From IMG/VR virus record IMGVR_UViG_3300027906_000065, positions 1-34,720 of that record: a DNA stretch of 34,720 nt. One strand, written 5' to 3'. Positions 14,968 to 22,534 of the stretch are shown here, piece by piece. Position numbers and translations under genes: made by a program. A model generated the notes under the pieces. It had not been told where the DNA came from. It saw only the letters and a program-made list of their open reading frames with translations, and made no database searches. The stretch's first letter is position 1, and each line of letters begins with the position of its first letter. This DNA comes from a virus.

Positions 14968-17900
14968 TTATGCGCTTTCGCCAGATGCGACGCCGGATCC
15001 GGAGGCGACAGAGTTACCAGACCAGCCGGCTTTTTTGTTATGGTGTCTGCTTAGCTGGACTGTATGTTTGCCGTTTCTTCTAGATTCGTTCGACAGGCTA
15101 TATGCAATATCATTTGCATCCATTGTAATGCCGAGGTTAACTGTGATGTTAATTGGTTTGTTTTGGACCTCAATCTTTTCAGTACTAATTGCCATATTTT
15201 TGCCAAACTTATTAAGGCTTGCCGACATGTCAATTGCAGGAAGTGTGGTTAATAAATTGCTGATCTCGTTGAAGTTTTCTGCAACCGCTTTAACAACTTC
15301 CGTTGCTGTATTCATCGATGAAGAGATAGTAGATGTGAGATAAAGGCCCGAGTTCTCAGCTAATATGCTAAGGTTCCATAGGCCGTCGTCTATCTTCATA
15401 AACATCTCGTTAGTTATATTCGGGATTCTTGCTAAGGCACTCATTGCGTTCTGGATCTCCCCTAAAAACAGTGTATATTGTTCTACGACGCTTTGCCTAG
15501 ACTCTAATTTCCTTTTGCTAATATCCCATTCCTCGGTACCACTAGCTTTTTCGAGGGCTCTCTTTAGATAATCCATTCGATCAATTTGGTTTGTGAAATG
15601 AGTTGTACCGGGGTCAATCCTACCGGAAGACATCGTAGCAGTTAATAATTCCTGATATGCCGTTGCAGCCTTTGCCCTATATTTGATTGTTCTGGTGTTA
15701 ATTTTCCAGTTTCCACCACTAACTTTTTCCATTACGGTCTTAACGCCGTCATAGTCAATTAGGCCCATGAAGTGAATTGCTTCATTAATTTCCCTCATGG
15801 CGCCGCCATCATTATTTCCGGCGGTTGATCTTGCGGGGGCAAACTCTTTAAACTTTGTAACTCCGTTTAAGATAACCCCGAGTGCGCCAAAGACTTCGCC
15901 AAGCGCCTTTGCCTTTTTCTCACCGCCGCTGGGGATAGAAAGAGCCAGCATCTTGTTAATAAAGTCTTGCAGAGGCCCAGTATCCTTAAGGATATGCCTG
16001 TTAAATTGCTCCAAGTTATGTTGCATGGCCCCGATGGATGAATCTTCCCATTTGCCTCCGACTGCATAAGCATTCAGCTTAGCATCTTTGCCAGCAAACA
16101 TTTCTGACATCATACCTAACATGTCAAAGATCTTAACGATTGACTCTACTTTCTTTGCGAACTGCTCAGGATTCTCGATGCCTTGTGCAACCTTAACCAT
16201 CTCTTTTAAGATATTAGTAATCGAAGGCATCATTGAAGTAAATGCGGTACCCATTGAGTTCATAAGCTTGCCAACGTCAGCTAACATCCAGCTAAACGCT
16301 TGGTTTGCATTGGAATAGCGATCAACAATCTTTGAAACCTCAGAAACGATTGGCCCGATACCACCCATCATGTTACCCATTGCAGTCATAACAGATATTA
16401 CTAGGTTTGTTACTGCCTCAAGTGCCTTTGGATCAACGTTCATTGACCCGATATCTCTAATCATGGGTTTAATTGCGTTGATGATGTCTTTCATGCTACC
16501 ACCGATAGCACCAATGAGGCCTTTTATCGGTTCCTCAGTAGCCTTCATATACTCAGTCATTTTATTCATCATCTGAGGGCCTTTGTTACCGGACCAAAAT
16601 CCGCTGTTTGCCTGAACCGTCTTCATCTGTTCATCTGATGGTTTGAGGGCATCAAGGGCCTTGGCAATACCTTCTAATATCGGGCCAAAAGCCCCAATCA
16701 TTGCGGCGGCATTAGGATCGACATCATCAAATAGCTTAATGAACTCTTCGCTAAAGAAAGAATCCTTGACCTTTGTTATCAGTGCCATGGCGCCCTCTTG
16801 GGCTACTTCCATATACCTCGTAAGTTTATCCATCATCTCAGTAGCTTTGCCACTACCGAACCATCCATCCATCCCGGCTACAGCTTTAATAACTTCTGGA
16901 TCAGGCATCATTGACTTCATAATTGAGCCGATTGCCTTTAAGATCTCGCCGATAGCCGTGATTGCCTGCACACCACTCTCAGTAATGTTAGTAGACTCAG
17001 CTACCTTAACGATCTTATCAATTAATGGCAGTATACCCCCATCCAAAACCTTATCAACAAACTCAGTTGCCGCCTTGATATTATCTTCCATAGACTTACC
17101 GGCAACAAGGTCTGCCAGGCCTGGCCTTAAAGCCTCCATCACACGTGCAACTGCATTAACAAACCCTTCGATTGCCTGAATTACGGCAAGTAATGCTTCC
17201 GTTATCATCTTAAAGCTCTTAGGATCACCCACTCTAATCTTGGCTATCTTTTCCATTACCGGTACTAGGTTGTTAACCATGGATGTTGCCAGCGTTCCTA
17301 GTACACCGAAACCGGCAACGATGATTGCAACACCGGCCGTGCCGAACGGGAATGCCATGGCCATAAGGCCTAAGGCTCCAGCAATTGGAAGCATCATTGC
17401 AGTAGTTCTCATAATTGATGAAATACCTTGCATTAGTGCCGCGACACCTTCTGGGTTAGGGATTGAACCTAACATTTTGCCAATGATGACCCCTAGCGCA
17501 CCCATTGCGATCATGACGACACCGATTACTGCTAGCCCGATTGCTATCTGGACACCGAATTTATCGGCCAGCATACCGGCGGGGATCGCTAGTGCCATGG
17601 CAACAAGCCCAGAGACTAGAATTAGGCCCATAATTACAAAGAAGTTCTTGATGGCATCCATCCCTACTTCAGGCATGGCATTAATAATATGGCCCATGAT
17701 ATAAGCTAACGCACCCATGGCTAAAACCACCAGCCCCGTCTTAGCCAGCGCACCTAACATTTTGCCCCATGAGATCTTTGACAAAGCCTCAGCAGCTAGC
17801 GACATAGGAAGCATTGCAAACATTAAGCCAACTAAGACTGCGCTCATTATAATAAGTTTCGTGTTATCAACACCGGCAACAGCATCAACGGCTAATTTAA

Positions 17901-20313
17901 GTGCATAAGCTAAACCGACTAATGATGCCCCGACAAAGATAATTAAAAGGCCTACAGTTATCATGGCCTTACCAATCTTACTGGCCTTGAAGTCTGCTAG
18001 GCGATATATCAACCCCTTAATAGAGCCAATCATGCTGCCTTTTTTCTTCATCTTCTTTGCAGCACCTTTTGTACCAGCGCTAGCACCACCGGTAAAGGCA
18101 CCACTAAACAGTTTTGCAACCGCCTTAAATAATGTACCAAAAACGGCGCCTAAAGTCATATTAGCGGCAACGGTAATAATTGTCTTAAGGATAACAGCAC
18201 TCAAGAGGTATGGCCACATCTTTTGCCATAGTTTTCCTAAGGCCGGCTTGACAGCTTCCCATAAGTCAGCAAATGCAGCTGCGAGAATTGGCCAGGCTGC
18301 CTTGATATTCTCGAATGCGCCGGCTAAGGCTTGGTGAAGACCATCTGCCAGCCCAGTTGCGCCATCTGTCAACGCACTTGGGTCCCTAATAAAGTCTGCC
18401 AACTTATGAATCAAGCTAGCTAGTCCCTTTATCAACATAGGGATCATGCTCATGATAAGTAATAGTATGGTCTTACCAAACGTCTTAAGGCCATCCATAA
18501 AGGCCTTACCTGGACCTGAGGATGCATCAAAGAAGTTGCCGAATATCTCCTTAAGGCGCTCTGCAAAGGATTCTACACCGGCCTTAGGGTCAGTACGGAG
18601 ATCAACGAATAACTGGCGGAAAGCCCCTAATAGATCTTTCCTTAGCTTCTTAAATCTAGATGGGCTGAAAAGATCTGTTAACGCCTTCACCATGGTCTGG
18701 ATGCCGGGGAACATCTCAATAAACATCTTACCAAGATCTTTACCAAATAGATGTACCTGTCTCATCGATTTACGGATGTTTGAGAACATCTTGCGCATGC
18801 CTTTGCCACGCATGATGCCTTTCTTGAATCCGGATGCTAAGGCTTCACTAAATGTCTTTGGACCGTCGCCACCGCCGCCGAACACTTGCTTAAGTGAATC
18901 AGCTAATTCCTTCATCGCTTCAGCTTGAGATATCGTTTTTGCTTCGGCATCCTCAGAGCCGGCAACAATATCATCATAATCCATATCAGATGACAGAGCT
19001 TTCTTTGCAGCCTCTTCGGATAGGCCCATCTGTGCAGAAAGTAATTTTAACTCTTGGCGGCTTAGGTCCTCGACGGACTTCCCAGTTTCCTGGAATGATT
19101 CGCGGAGCATATCCATCCTCTTACCAGGATCTTGCTCTTTCATCATCTCCATTGCGTCGATATTCATACCAAACGCCTGTGAAAGTTTTGAGGCACCTGC
19201 TGCCGCATCTTCGAAATTGTCCCAAGAATCTATCACACCGGTGAGTTCTTTTGCGCTAATGCCAAGTTTATGCGTGTATACCGCCAATGAAGATAGTTGC
19301 TTAACGGACAAGGTACCGAAGTTTGCGACGTCTCCTGCCATTGAAGCCATTGACTTAGCTAGAACTTTAGGACCAACGCCAAATTGTTTACCCATATTGA
19401 TAGCTTGGCTACCAACTTGATGCATTGTATCGGTTAATGAATTTCCGTTAGTCGAAGCCAAGGTGCCCATTGCAGCGAAAGCCTCACCGGTCAGCCCGAG
19501 GCCTTTCCTATATACATGCAGCTTGCCGGCATTAGCAGCGACTTCGCTTCCGAAGACACCCATCTGATCACCTAGATCAGTCATTTGTTCACCAGCAGCC
19601 TTAAGAGCGTTTGCTAAGCCCTCTGAGCCTGGACCAAAATGCTTTCTTAGGCTAATACCATGCTTCGACATGTCCTTCATCTGAGATTTCATAGAGTCGA
19701 AGCCTTGCATGACCTGCTTACCTTCATTACTAGCAAGGCTACCAAACTCTTCGCGCACGTCTTCCATGGCTTGGCGGAGAGCAGACACGCCACCACCGGC
19801 ACCTGCAGCTAAAGAGGTTAGGTTATTTAATAGGCTAAATGGGAGTGTGATTAGTGCCTTACCGATATTACCAATTATACCTGTAATACGGCCGGCTGTA
19901 CCGATAAAGCCACCTATCATATTGGTAGCTCCCTTGAATGCAGACATTATACCTACACCAAGTCCAGCAAACATTCCACCCATCGGGGAGAATGCTTTCT
20001 TCATCATGCCACCATCTTTGGCGGACTTTTTGGCCATTGAATTTACTGCGCTACCGGCGGACTGAGCACTACCTTCTAGGCGTTTAGCTTCTTCAGCTGC
20101 ATCAGTTAGTCCATCCTGTAATTCACTCAGGCGATCTTTCATGCCGTCTAGGCCTTCACAGTCTAGAGCATTGCACATTTCCATTGCCATCTGAGTTTGG
20201 TTGGACAAAAACTTAGACTGGTTCTGCAAGATCGCAGTACGCGCTTGCAGGACCTTATTAATTTGTCCTTCTAAATCTAGTTGGCTTGCCGCCTGTTGTT
20301 CGTCTTTAGCCAT
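14968..20313 (-). CDS. Tail tape measure protein
   Basis: At 1781 aa this is the longest product and sits where tape measure genes sit, after the tube and chaperone genes. Residues 1-90 are helical and coiled-coil-like (QARTAILQNQSKFLSNQTQM). A Gly/Met-rich stretch follows (~100-180). Between about 605 and 1010 there are roughly eight hydrophobic helices, for example near 614, 700-725, 783-808, 818-836, 858-878, 889-911, 921-946 and 974-1008. About 1113-1390 contains tandem repeats of ~95 residues. The C-terminus is polar. It sets tail length and probably helps DNA cross the membrane. At about 0.15 nm per residue, full use of the protein would give a tail of about 260 nm. The start has GGGAG about 9 bases upstream. 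No lytic enzyme motif is seen. Confidence 0.93.
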   Translation of the reverse strand: MAKDEQQAASQLDLEGQINKVLQARTAILQNQSKFLSNQTQMAMEMCNALDCEGLDGMKDRLSELQDGLTDAAEEAKRLEGSAQSAGSAVNSMAKKSAKDGGMMKKAFSPMGGMFAGLGVGIMSAFKGATNMIGGFIGTAGRITGIIGNIGKALITLPFSLLNNLTSLAAGAGGGVSALRQAMEDVREEFGSLASNEGKQVMQGFDSMKSQMKDMSKHGISLRKHFGPGSEGLANALKAAGEQMTDLGDQMGVFGSEVAANAGKLHVYRKGLGLTGEAFAAMGTLASTNGNSLTDTMHQVGSQAINMGKQFGVGPKVLAKSMASMAGDVANFGTLSVKQLSSLAVYTHKLGISAKELTGVIDSWDNFEDAAAGASKLSQAFGMNIDAMEMMKEQDPGKRMDMLRESFQETGKSVEDLSRQELKLLSAQMGLSEEAAKKALSSDMDYDDIVAGSEDAEAKTISQAEAMKELADSLKQVFGGGGDGPKTFSEALASGFKKGIMRGKGMRKMFSNIRKSMRQVHLFGKDLGKMFIEMFPGIQTMVKALTDLFSPSRFKKLRKDLLGAFRQLFVDLRTDPKAGVESFAERLKEIFGNFFDASSGPGKAFMDGLKTFGKTILLLIMSMIPMLIKGLASLIHKLADFIRDPSALTDGATGLADGLHQALAGAFENIKAAWPILAAAFADLWEAVKPALGKLWQKMWPYLLSAVILKTIITVAANMTLGAVFGTLFKAVAKLFSGAFTGGASAGTKGAAKKMKKKGSMIGSIKGLIYRLADFKASKIGKAMITVGLLIIFVGASLVGLAYALKLAVDAVAGVDNTKLIIMSAVLVGLMFAMLPMSLAAEALSKISWGKMLGALAKTGLVVLAMGALAYIMGHIINAMPEVGMDAIKNFFVIMGLILVSGLVAMALAIPAGMLADKFGVQIAIGLAVIGVVMIAMGALGVIIGKMLGSIPNPEGVAALMQGISSIMRTTAMMLPIAGALGLMAMAFPFGTAGVAIIVAGFGVLGTLATSMVNNLVPVMEKIAKIRVGDPKSFKMITEALLAVIQAIEGFVNAVARVMEALRPGLADLVAGKSMEDNIKAATEFVDKVLDGGILPLIDKIVKVAESTNITESGVQAITAIGEILKAIGSIMKSMMPDPEVIKAVAGMDGWFGSGKATEMMDKLTRYMEVAQEGAMALITKVKDSFFSEEFIKLFDDVDPNAAAMIGAFGPILEGIAKALDALKPSDEQMKTVQANSGFWSGNKGPQMMNKMTEYMKATEEPIKGLIGAIGGSMKDIINAIKPMIRDIGSMNVDPKALEAVTNLVISVMTAMGNMMGGIGPIVSEVSKIVDRYSNANQAFSWMLADVGKLMNSMGTAFTSMMPSITNILKEMVKVAQGIENPEQFAKKVESIVKIFDMLGMMSEMFAGKDAKLNAYAVGGKWEDSSIGAMQHNLEQFNRHILKDTGPLQDFINKMLALSIPSGGEKKAKALGEVFGALGVILNGVTKFKEFAPARSTAGNNDGGAMREINEAIHFMGLIDYDGVKTVMEKVSGGNWKINTRTIKYRAKAATAYQELLTATMSSGRIDPGTTHFTNQIDRMDYLKRALEKASGTEEWDISKRKLESRQSVVEQYTLFLGEIQNAMSALARIPNITNEMFMKIDDGLWNLSILAENSGLYLTSTISSSMNTATEVVKAVAENFNEISNLLTTLPAIDMSASLNKFGKNMAISTEKIEVQNKPINITVNLGITMDANDIAYSLSNESRRNGKHTVQLSRHHNKKAGWSGNSVASGSGVASGESA
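16150..16975 (-). repeat. Tandem ~95-residue repeats within the tape measure gene
   Basis: Two units align well at protein level: MPDPEVIKAVAGMDGWFGSG...MMDKLTRYMEVAQE and KPSDEQMKTVQANSGFWSGN...MMNKMTEYMKATEE. Each is preceded by a related helix (ITAIGEILKAIGSIMKS and IGAFGPILEGIAKALDA). A third, more degenerate unit begins near TNLVISVMTAMGNMMGG. The repeat limits are approximate. The DNA has diverged, so the duplication is old. Confidence 0.6.
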
Positions 20314-20377
20314 TAACGATCAACTCCCATTGCACTTGATAGGAATAAATAGGCTGTTGACCTATTTTTCCAATACA

Positions 20378-20405
20378 ATTATAGTAACCAATTAATGCCT
20401 GTAAC
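20378..20405 (-). promoter_or_regulatory. Possible promoter for the tape measure gene
   Basis: The minus strand has TATAAT (20383-20378) and GTTACA (20405-20400) with a 16-base spacer, overlapping the end of the preceding small gene. The start codon at 20313 is about 65 bases downstream. The -35 matches consensus in 4 of 6 positions. Confidence 0.35.
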
Positions 20406-20651
20406 CTGTTGAAATTCTTTGGAAGCTTTTCTTTTCGACTCAAGCAAATTAGAAACCTTCTTAAGGCTAGCCTGAGGGTGGTTTAGTTCGGCGTATAATT
20501 TTCTTGATGCTTCTAACACATTTTTTGTAGCAACAATTTTTTCCTTGCTACCGCTTAGCTTAACGCCTGTGCCGGTACCCATAATATAGGATGCTGCTGC
20601 TGCATGAAATGATTTTAGAGCCTTTCGCTCATTAGGGTTTTTTTGATCCAT
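20379..20651 (-). CDS. Small helical protein before the tape measure gene
   Basis: The 90-aa product is predicted to be all-helical: ERKALKSFHAAAASYIMGTG, then KEKIVATKNVLEASRKLYAE and a C-terminal helix ending FQQVTGINWLL. A strong AGGAGG precedes the ATG at 20651. It lies between the frameshifted chaperone-like gene and the tape measure gene. The family is not recognised. The position suggests a role in tail initiation or tape measure handling, but nothing in the sequence proves this. Confidence 0.75.
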   Translation of the reverse strand: MDQKNPNERKALKSFHAAAASYIMGTGTGVKLSGSKEKIVATKNVLEASRKLYAELNHPQASLKKVSNLLESKRKASKEFQQVTGINWLL

Positions 20652-20681
20652 TTTTTCGCCTCCTATTGTAATTATGGCGCT

Positions 20682-20954
20682 CTATGTAAAGCGTCTTAAG
20701 TTAGCAGGCACCATGGCTCTTTGTCGTCCCATCATTTCACGTGCATCTGGTGTGTTATGATGGGCTGCCCTTGTGGCAGCACCATTCCCGCCGTTAGCAT
20801 CATTTGCGCGCTTGATCTCTTTATTGAGTCTTTTAATAAACCATATCCTCTGCCAAACAGGAATATTATAGGCTTCAGTGTAAGTGAAACCTTGATAATA
20901 CATCAAGGAGAAAATATGTTCTAAATAGACTTCCTTATCATTCGGTGTCAGGCC
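20682..20954 (-). CDS. C-terminal extension of the gp26-like protein, read after a +1 frameshift
   Basis: This 90-codon frame has no usable start of its own. The first possible initiator is TTG at 20906, followed by ATG at 20903, and neither has a Shine-Dalgarno sequence (the upstream bases read TTTCTCC). The frame is open back to the run of seven T at 20961-20955, and from there encodes GLTPNDKEVYLEHIFSLMYY followed by QGFTYTEAYNIPVWQRIWFI, ending in a basic, disordered tail. Segments like 'LMYY.GFTY.EAYN.PVW.R.WFI' follow gp26-type genes in other T4-related phages. I therefore read it as the second half of a frameshifted tail assembly chaperone, comparable in logic to lambda G/GT. The fusion would be about 374 aa. 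Confidence 0.72.
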   Translation of the reverse strand, partial: GLTPNDKEVYLEHIFSLMYYQGFTYTEAYNIPVWQRIWFIKRLNKEIKRANDANGGNGAATRAAHHNTPDAREMMGRQRAMVPANLRRFT

Positions 20955-21807
20955 AAAAAAACGAGGCGCCCATGGGAAGGCGCACCTCCGATGATTCGAG
21001 ACATGATGGACAATCCATCCAGGACTTCATATCAACACCGGGCTCAGCTTTATCAATGTGCCGGCGCAGCTCTAAAGAATCACGAGCTGGCATATTACGA
21101 ATAAACATTCCAATCTTTGTGCGATCGGTGATGCCTTCAATCTGGACAATTGCATGTTGTAAGCGGGTTGTTACAAGGTTCTCTCCGGAAAGACCTGTCT
21201 TCTTCTTTCTTTCCATGGTGATCATAATCTCTTGTTCATCGCGGCCGGTCAAGAACTTAAACCTTACATTCTTCTTCGAGACAGGAAGCTGGAACTCAAA
21301 TAGGTTAACACCCTCAGCGACCGGTGTAAGCTCAAGTCGCTTAATGGGAAGTTCCGTTAGATTAAATGACTGCTTTGATCTTTCGCCACATGCAGGGCAA
21401 TCAACTTCGACGTTGTATTCAGCACCATAACCAGTAATACGTAATGCAGTCATAACAGCATTTCTATCACCAGCTAACATTAAGTCAGGCTCAATAGATT
21501 TATCAACCATACAAGACTTAAGGAGGTGTGTAATAACAGTACCTTTCTTAATCAAGGCCTTTGAGGTAAGAATATCTTCTTCCCGGGCAGTCATTGCACG
21601 AATGTCAATTGTCTCTGCGCGACACAGAGGATTATCATCAGTATATGTAATTCCCCTAGAGGGAAGCGGAACGGTCTCAACAGGGATTTCAAATCCAAAA
21701 TCATCCTTCATAACATTCCGGGTTGGCATACCTGGATGTCGGGCTCCTGGATTGTCACCTTTGAAGATCTCATTTTTCTCTGATCTTGTTGTATTTTCTT
21801 CAGCCAC
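20938..21807 (-). CDS. T4 gp26-like tail/baseplate assembly protein (zero-frame product)
   Basis: The 289-aa product has the features of the gp26 family: PLPSRGITYTDDNPLCRAET followed by IDIRAMTAREEDILTSKALI near the N-terminus, and two zinc-knuckle-like pairs, C137/C140 (VDCPACGERS) and C266/C269 (MDCPSCLESS). The end GASFFWPDTE resembles the family's usual C-terminus. The frame extends up to TTG 21837, but GTG 21807 is preferred because GGAG lies 8 bases before it and the product then begins MAEENTTR. T4 gp26 acts in baseplate hub assembly. Here the gene stands between tube and tape measure genes, where other phages have a tail assembly chaperone. A +1 shift five codons before the stop would extend it. 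Confidence 0.85.
   Translation of the reverse strand: MAEENTTRSEKNEIFKGDNPGARHPGMPTRNVMKDDFGFEIPVETVPLPSRGITYTDDNPLCRAETIDIRAMTAREEDILTSKALIKKGTVITHLLKSCMVDKSIEPDLMLAGDRNAVMTALRITGYGAEYNVEVDCPACGERSKQSFNLTELPIKRLELTPVAEGVNLFEFQLPVSKKNVRFKFLTGRDEQEIMITMERKKKTGLSGENLVTTRLQHAIVQIEGITDRTKIGMFIRNMPARDSLELRRHIDKAEPGVDMKSWMDCPSCLESSEVRLPMGASFFWPDTE
20955..20961 (-). other. Candidate programmed +1 frameshift site, seven T
   Basis: In the zero frame the codons read TCG TTT TTT TGG CCT and reach a stop five codons later. Moving one base forward on the T run gives TTT TTT (T) GGC CTG, which is open for 90 codons. The -1 frame meets a stop within three codons. The site is a run of seven U in mRNA; +1 ribosomal slippage and transcriptional slippage are both possible, and so is a homopolymer error in the sequence. 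Confidence 0.65.
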
Positions 21808-21917
21808 GATATTTTCTCCATTAAGTGTATAGCACAAAGCTACTAATATTCGTCAGTATGAATAAGTATCCCATGGACTAAAACGACTGTAAAATAATTT
21901 ATAATCAGTTCTTGAGA

Positions 21918-21960
21918 TTAAAACGACAAAAGCCTGCAGGCACAACACCAGCAGGCTTTT
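21918..21960 (-). terminator. Rho-independent terminator after the tail tube gene
   Basis: A perfect 10-bp stem (AAAAGCCTGC at 21928-21937 and its complement at 21951-21960) encloses a 13-base loop. On the minus strand it is followed by TTTTGTCGTTTT. It lies about 30 bases after the tube gene stop and before the gp26-like gene. Confidence 0.78.
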
Positions 21961-21990
21961 GAAAATTTTAACGATTTCGCGTTTGCGATA

Positions 21991-22479
21991 TCAGTACTGA
22001 AGTACGCAGTTATCGAAGCGGATTGTTAATGAAATCTCTGTTGGGTCTTCTCCACCGTAATCCAGGTCACCGAATGACGCGGAAGTGAGGAAACAACCCT
22101 TAAGGTCCCAAAGTTCAACAACCGTTCCAACAGGGTCCAAAAGTTTGAGTTGGCAATCACGCTTGTAGAAATCAGCATAACCAGCACGACCTGATACAGA
22201 TTCGAAGTGGGTTCGAACCCATTCCATTACCTGCTGTGCACCTGAAGGTGCGATTGGATCGTGTAAGGTGCAACTAATTGCATCAAACTTTGTTTTACCT
22301 GCTAAGTAACGCGTGGAGTTCATATAAGAGACCTCCTGCTCAGCAGTGTTGATGGTGGGGCGGTTTGCAGTCTTCATTAAAAATGCATCTAAACCCTCAA
22401 CCGCGAAAACCCACCTAAACTTGCGTTTAGGCTCAAACTTATTGGGTAGCATATCAGTGACGGAAAGTGTCTCAGCCAT
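21991..22479 (-). CDS. Tail tube protein, T4 gp19-like
   Basis: This 162-aa protein matches the tail tube family in length (T4 gp19 has 163 aa) and layout. It has an N-terminal RKFRWVFAVEGLDAFLMKTA strand, the EQEVSYMNSTRYLAGKTKFD segment, a helix MEWVRTHFESVSG preceding ADFYKRDCQLKLLDPVG, and the closing strands WDLKGCFLTSASFGDLDYGG and ISLTIRFDNCVL. Tube subunits stack in hexameric rings inside the sheath and form the DNA channel. AGGAG lies 9 bases before the ATG. It directly follows the second sheath gene and has its own terminator, as expected for a product needed in many copies. Confidence 0.93.
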   Translation of the reverse strand: MAETLSVTDMLPNKFEPKRKFRWVFAVEGLDAFLMKTANRPTINTAEQEVSYMNSTRYLAGKTKFDAISCTLHDPIAPSGAQQVMEWVRTHFESVSGRAGYADFYKRDCQLKLLDPVGTVVELWDLKGCFLTSASFGDLDYGGEDPTEISLTIRFDNCVLQY

Positions 22480-22534
22480 GTCTTTTAACTCCTATCAAAA
22501 AGATTCTATTCTAAATATTCTGCTACTGCAGAAA

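Noticed and set aside
16643-17179. Long plus-strand open frame (178 codons) and other plus-strand frames across the tape measure gene
   Set aside because: They lie opposite a well-supported minus-strand gene, have no family features and are Ser/Ile/Ala-rich as expected for the antisense of this hydrophobic coding sequence.
20682-20906. Independent 74-codon gene starting at TTG or ATG
   Set aside because: No ribosome binding site, and the frame continues upstream to the seven-T run with conserved-looking residues; the frameshift extension explains it better.
20945-21430. Plus-strand frame of 161 codons opposite the gp26-like gene
   Set aside because: The minus-strand protein has two CxxC pairs and family segments; the plus-strand product resembles nothing and is an antisense shadow.
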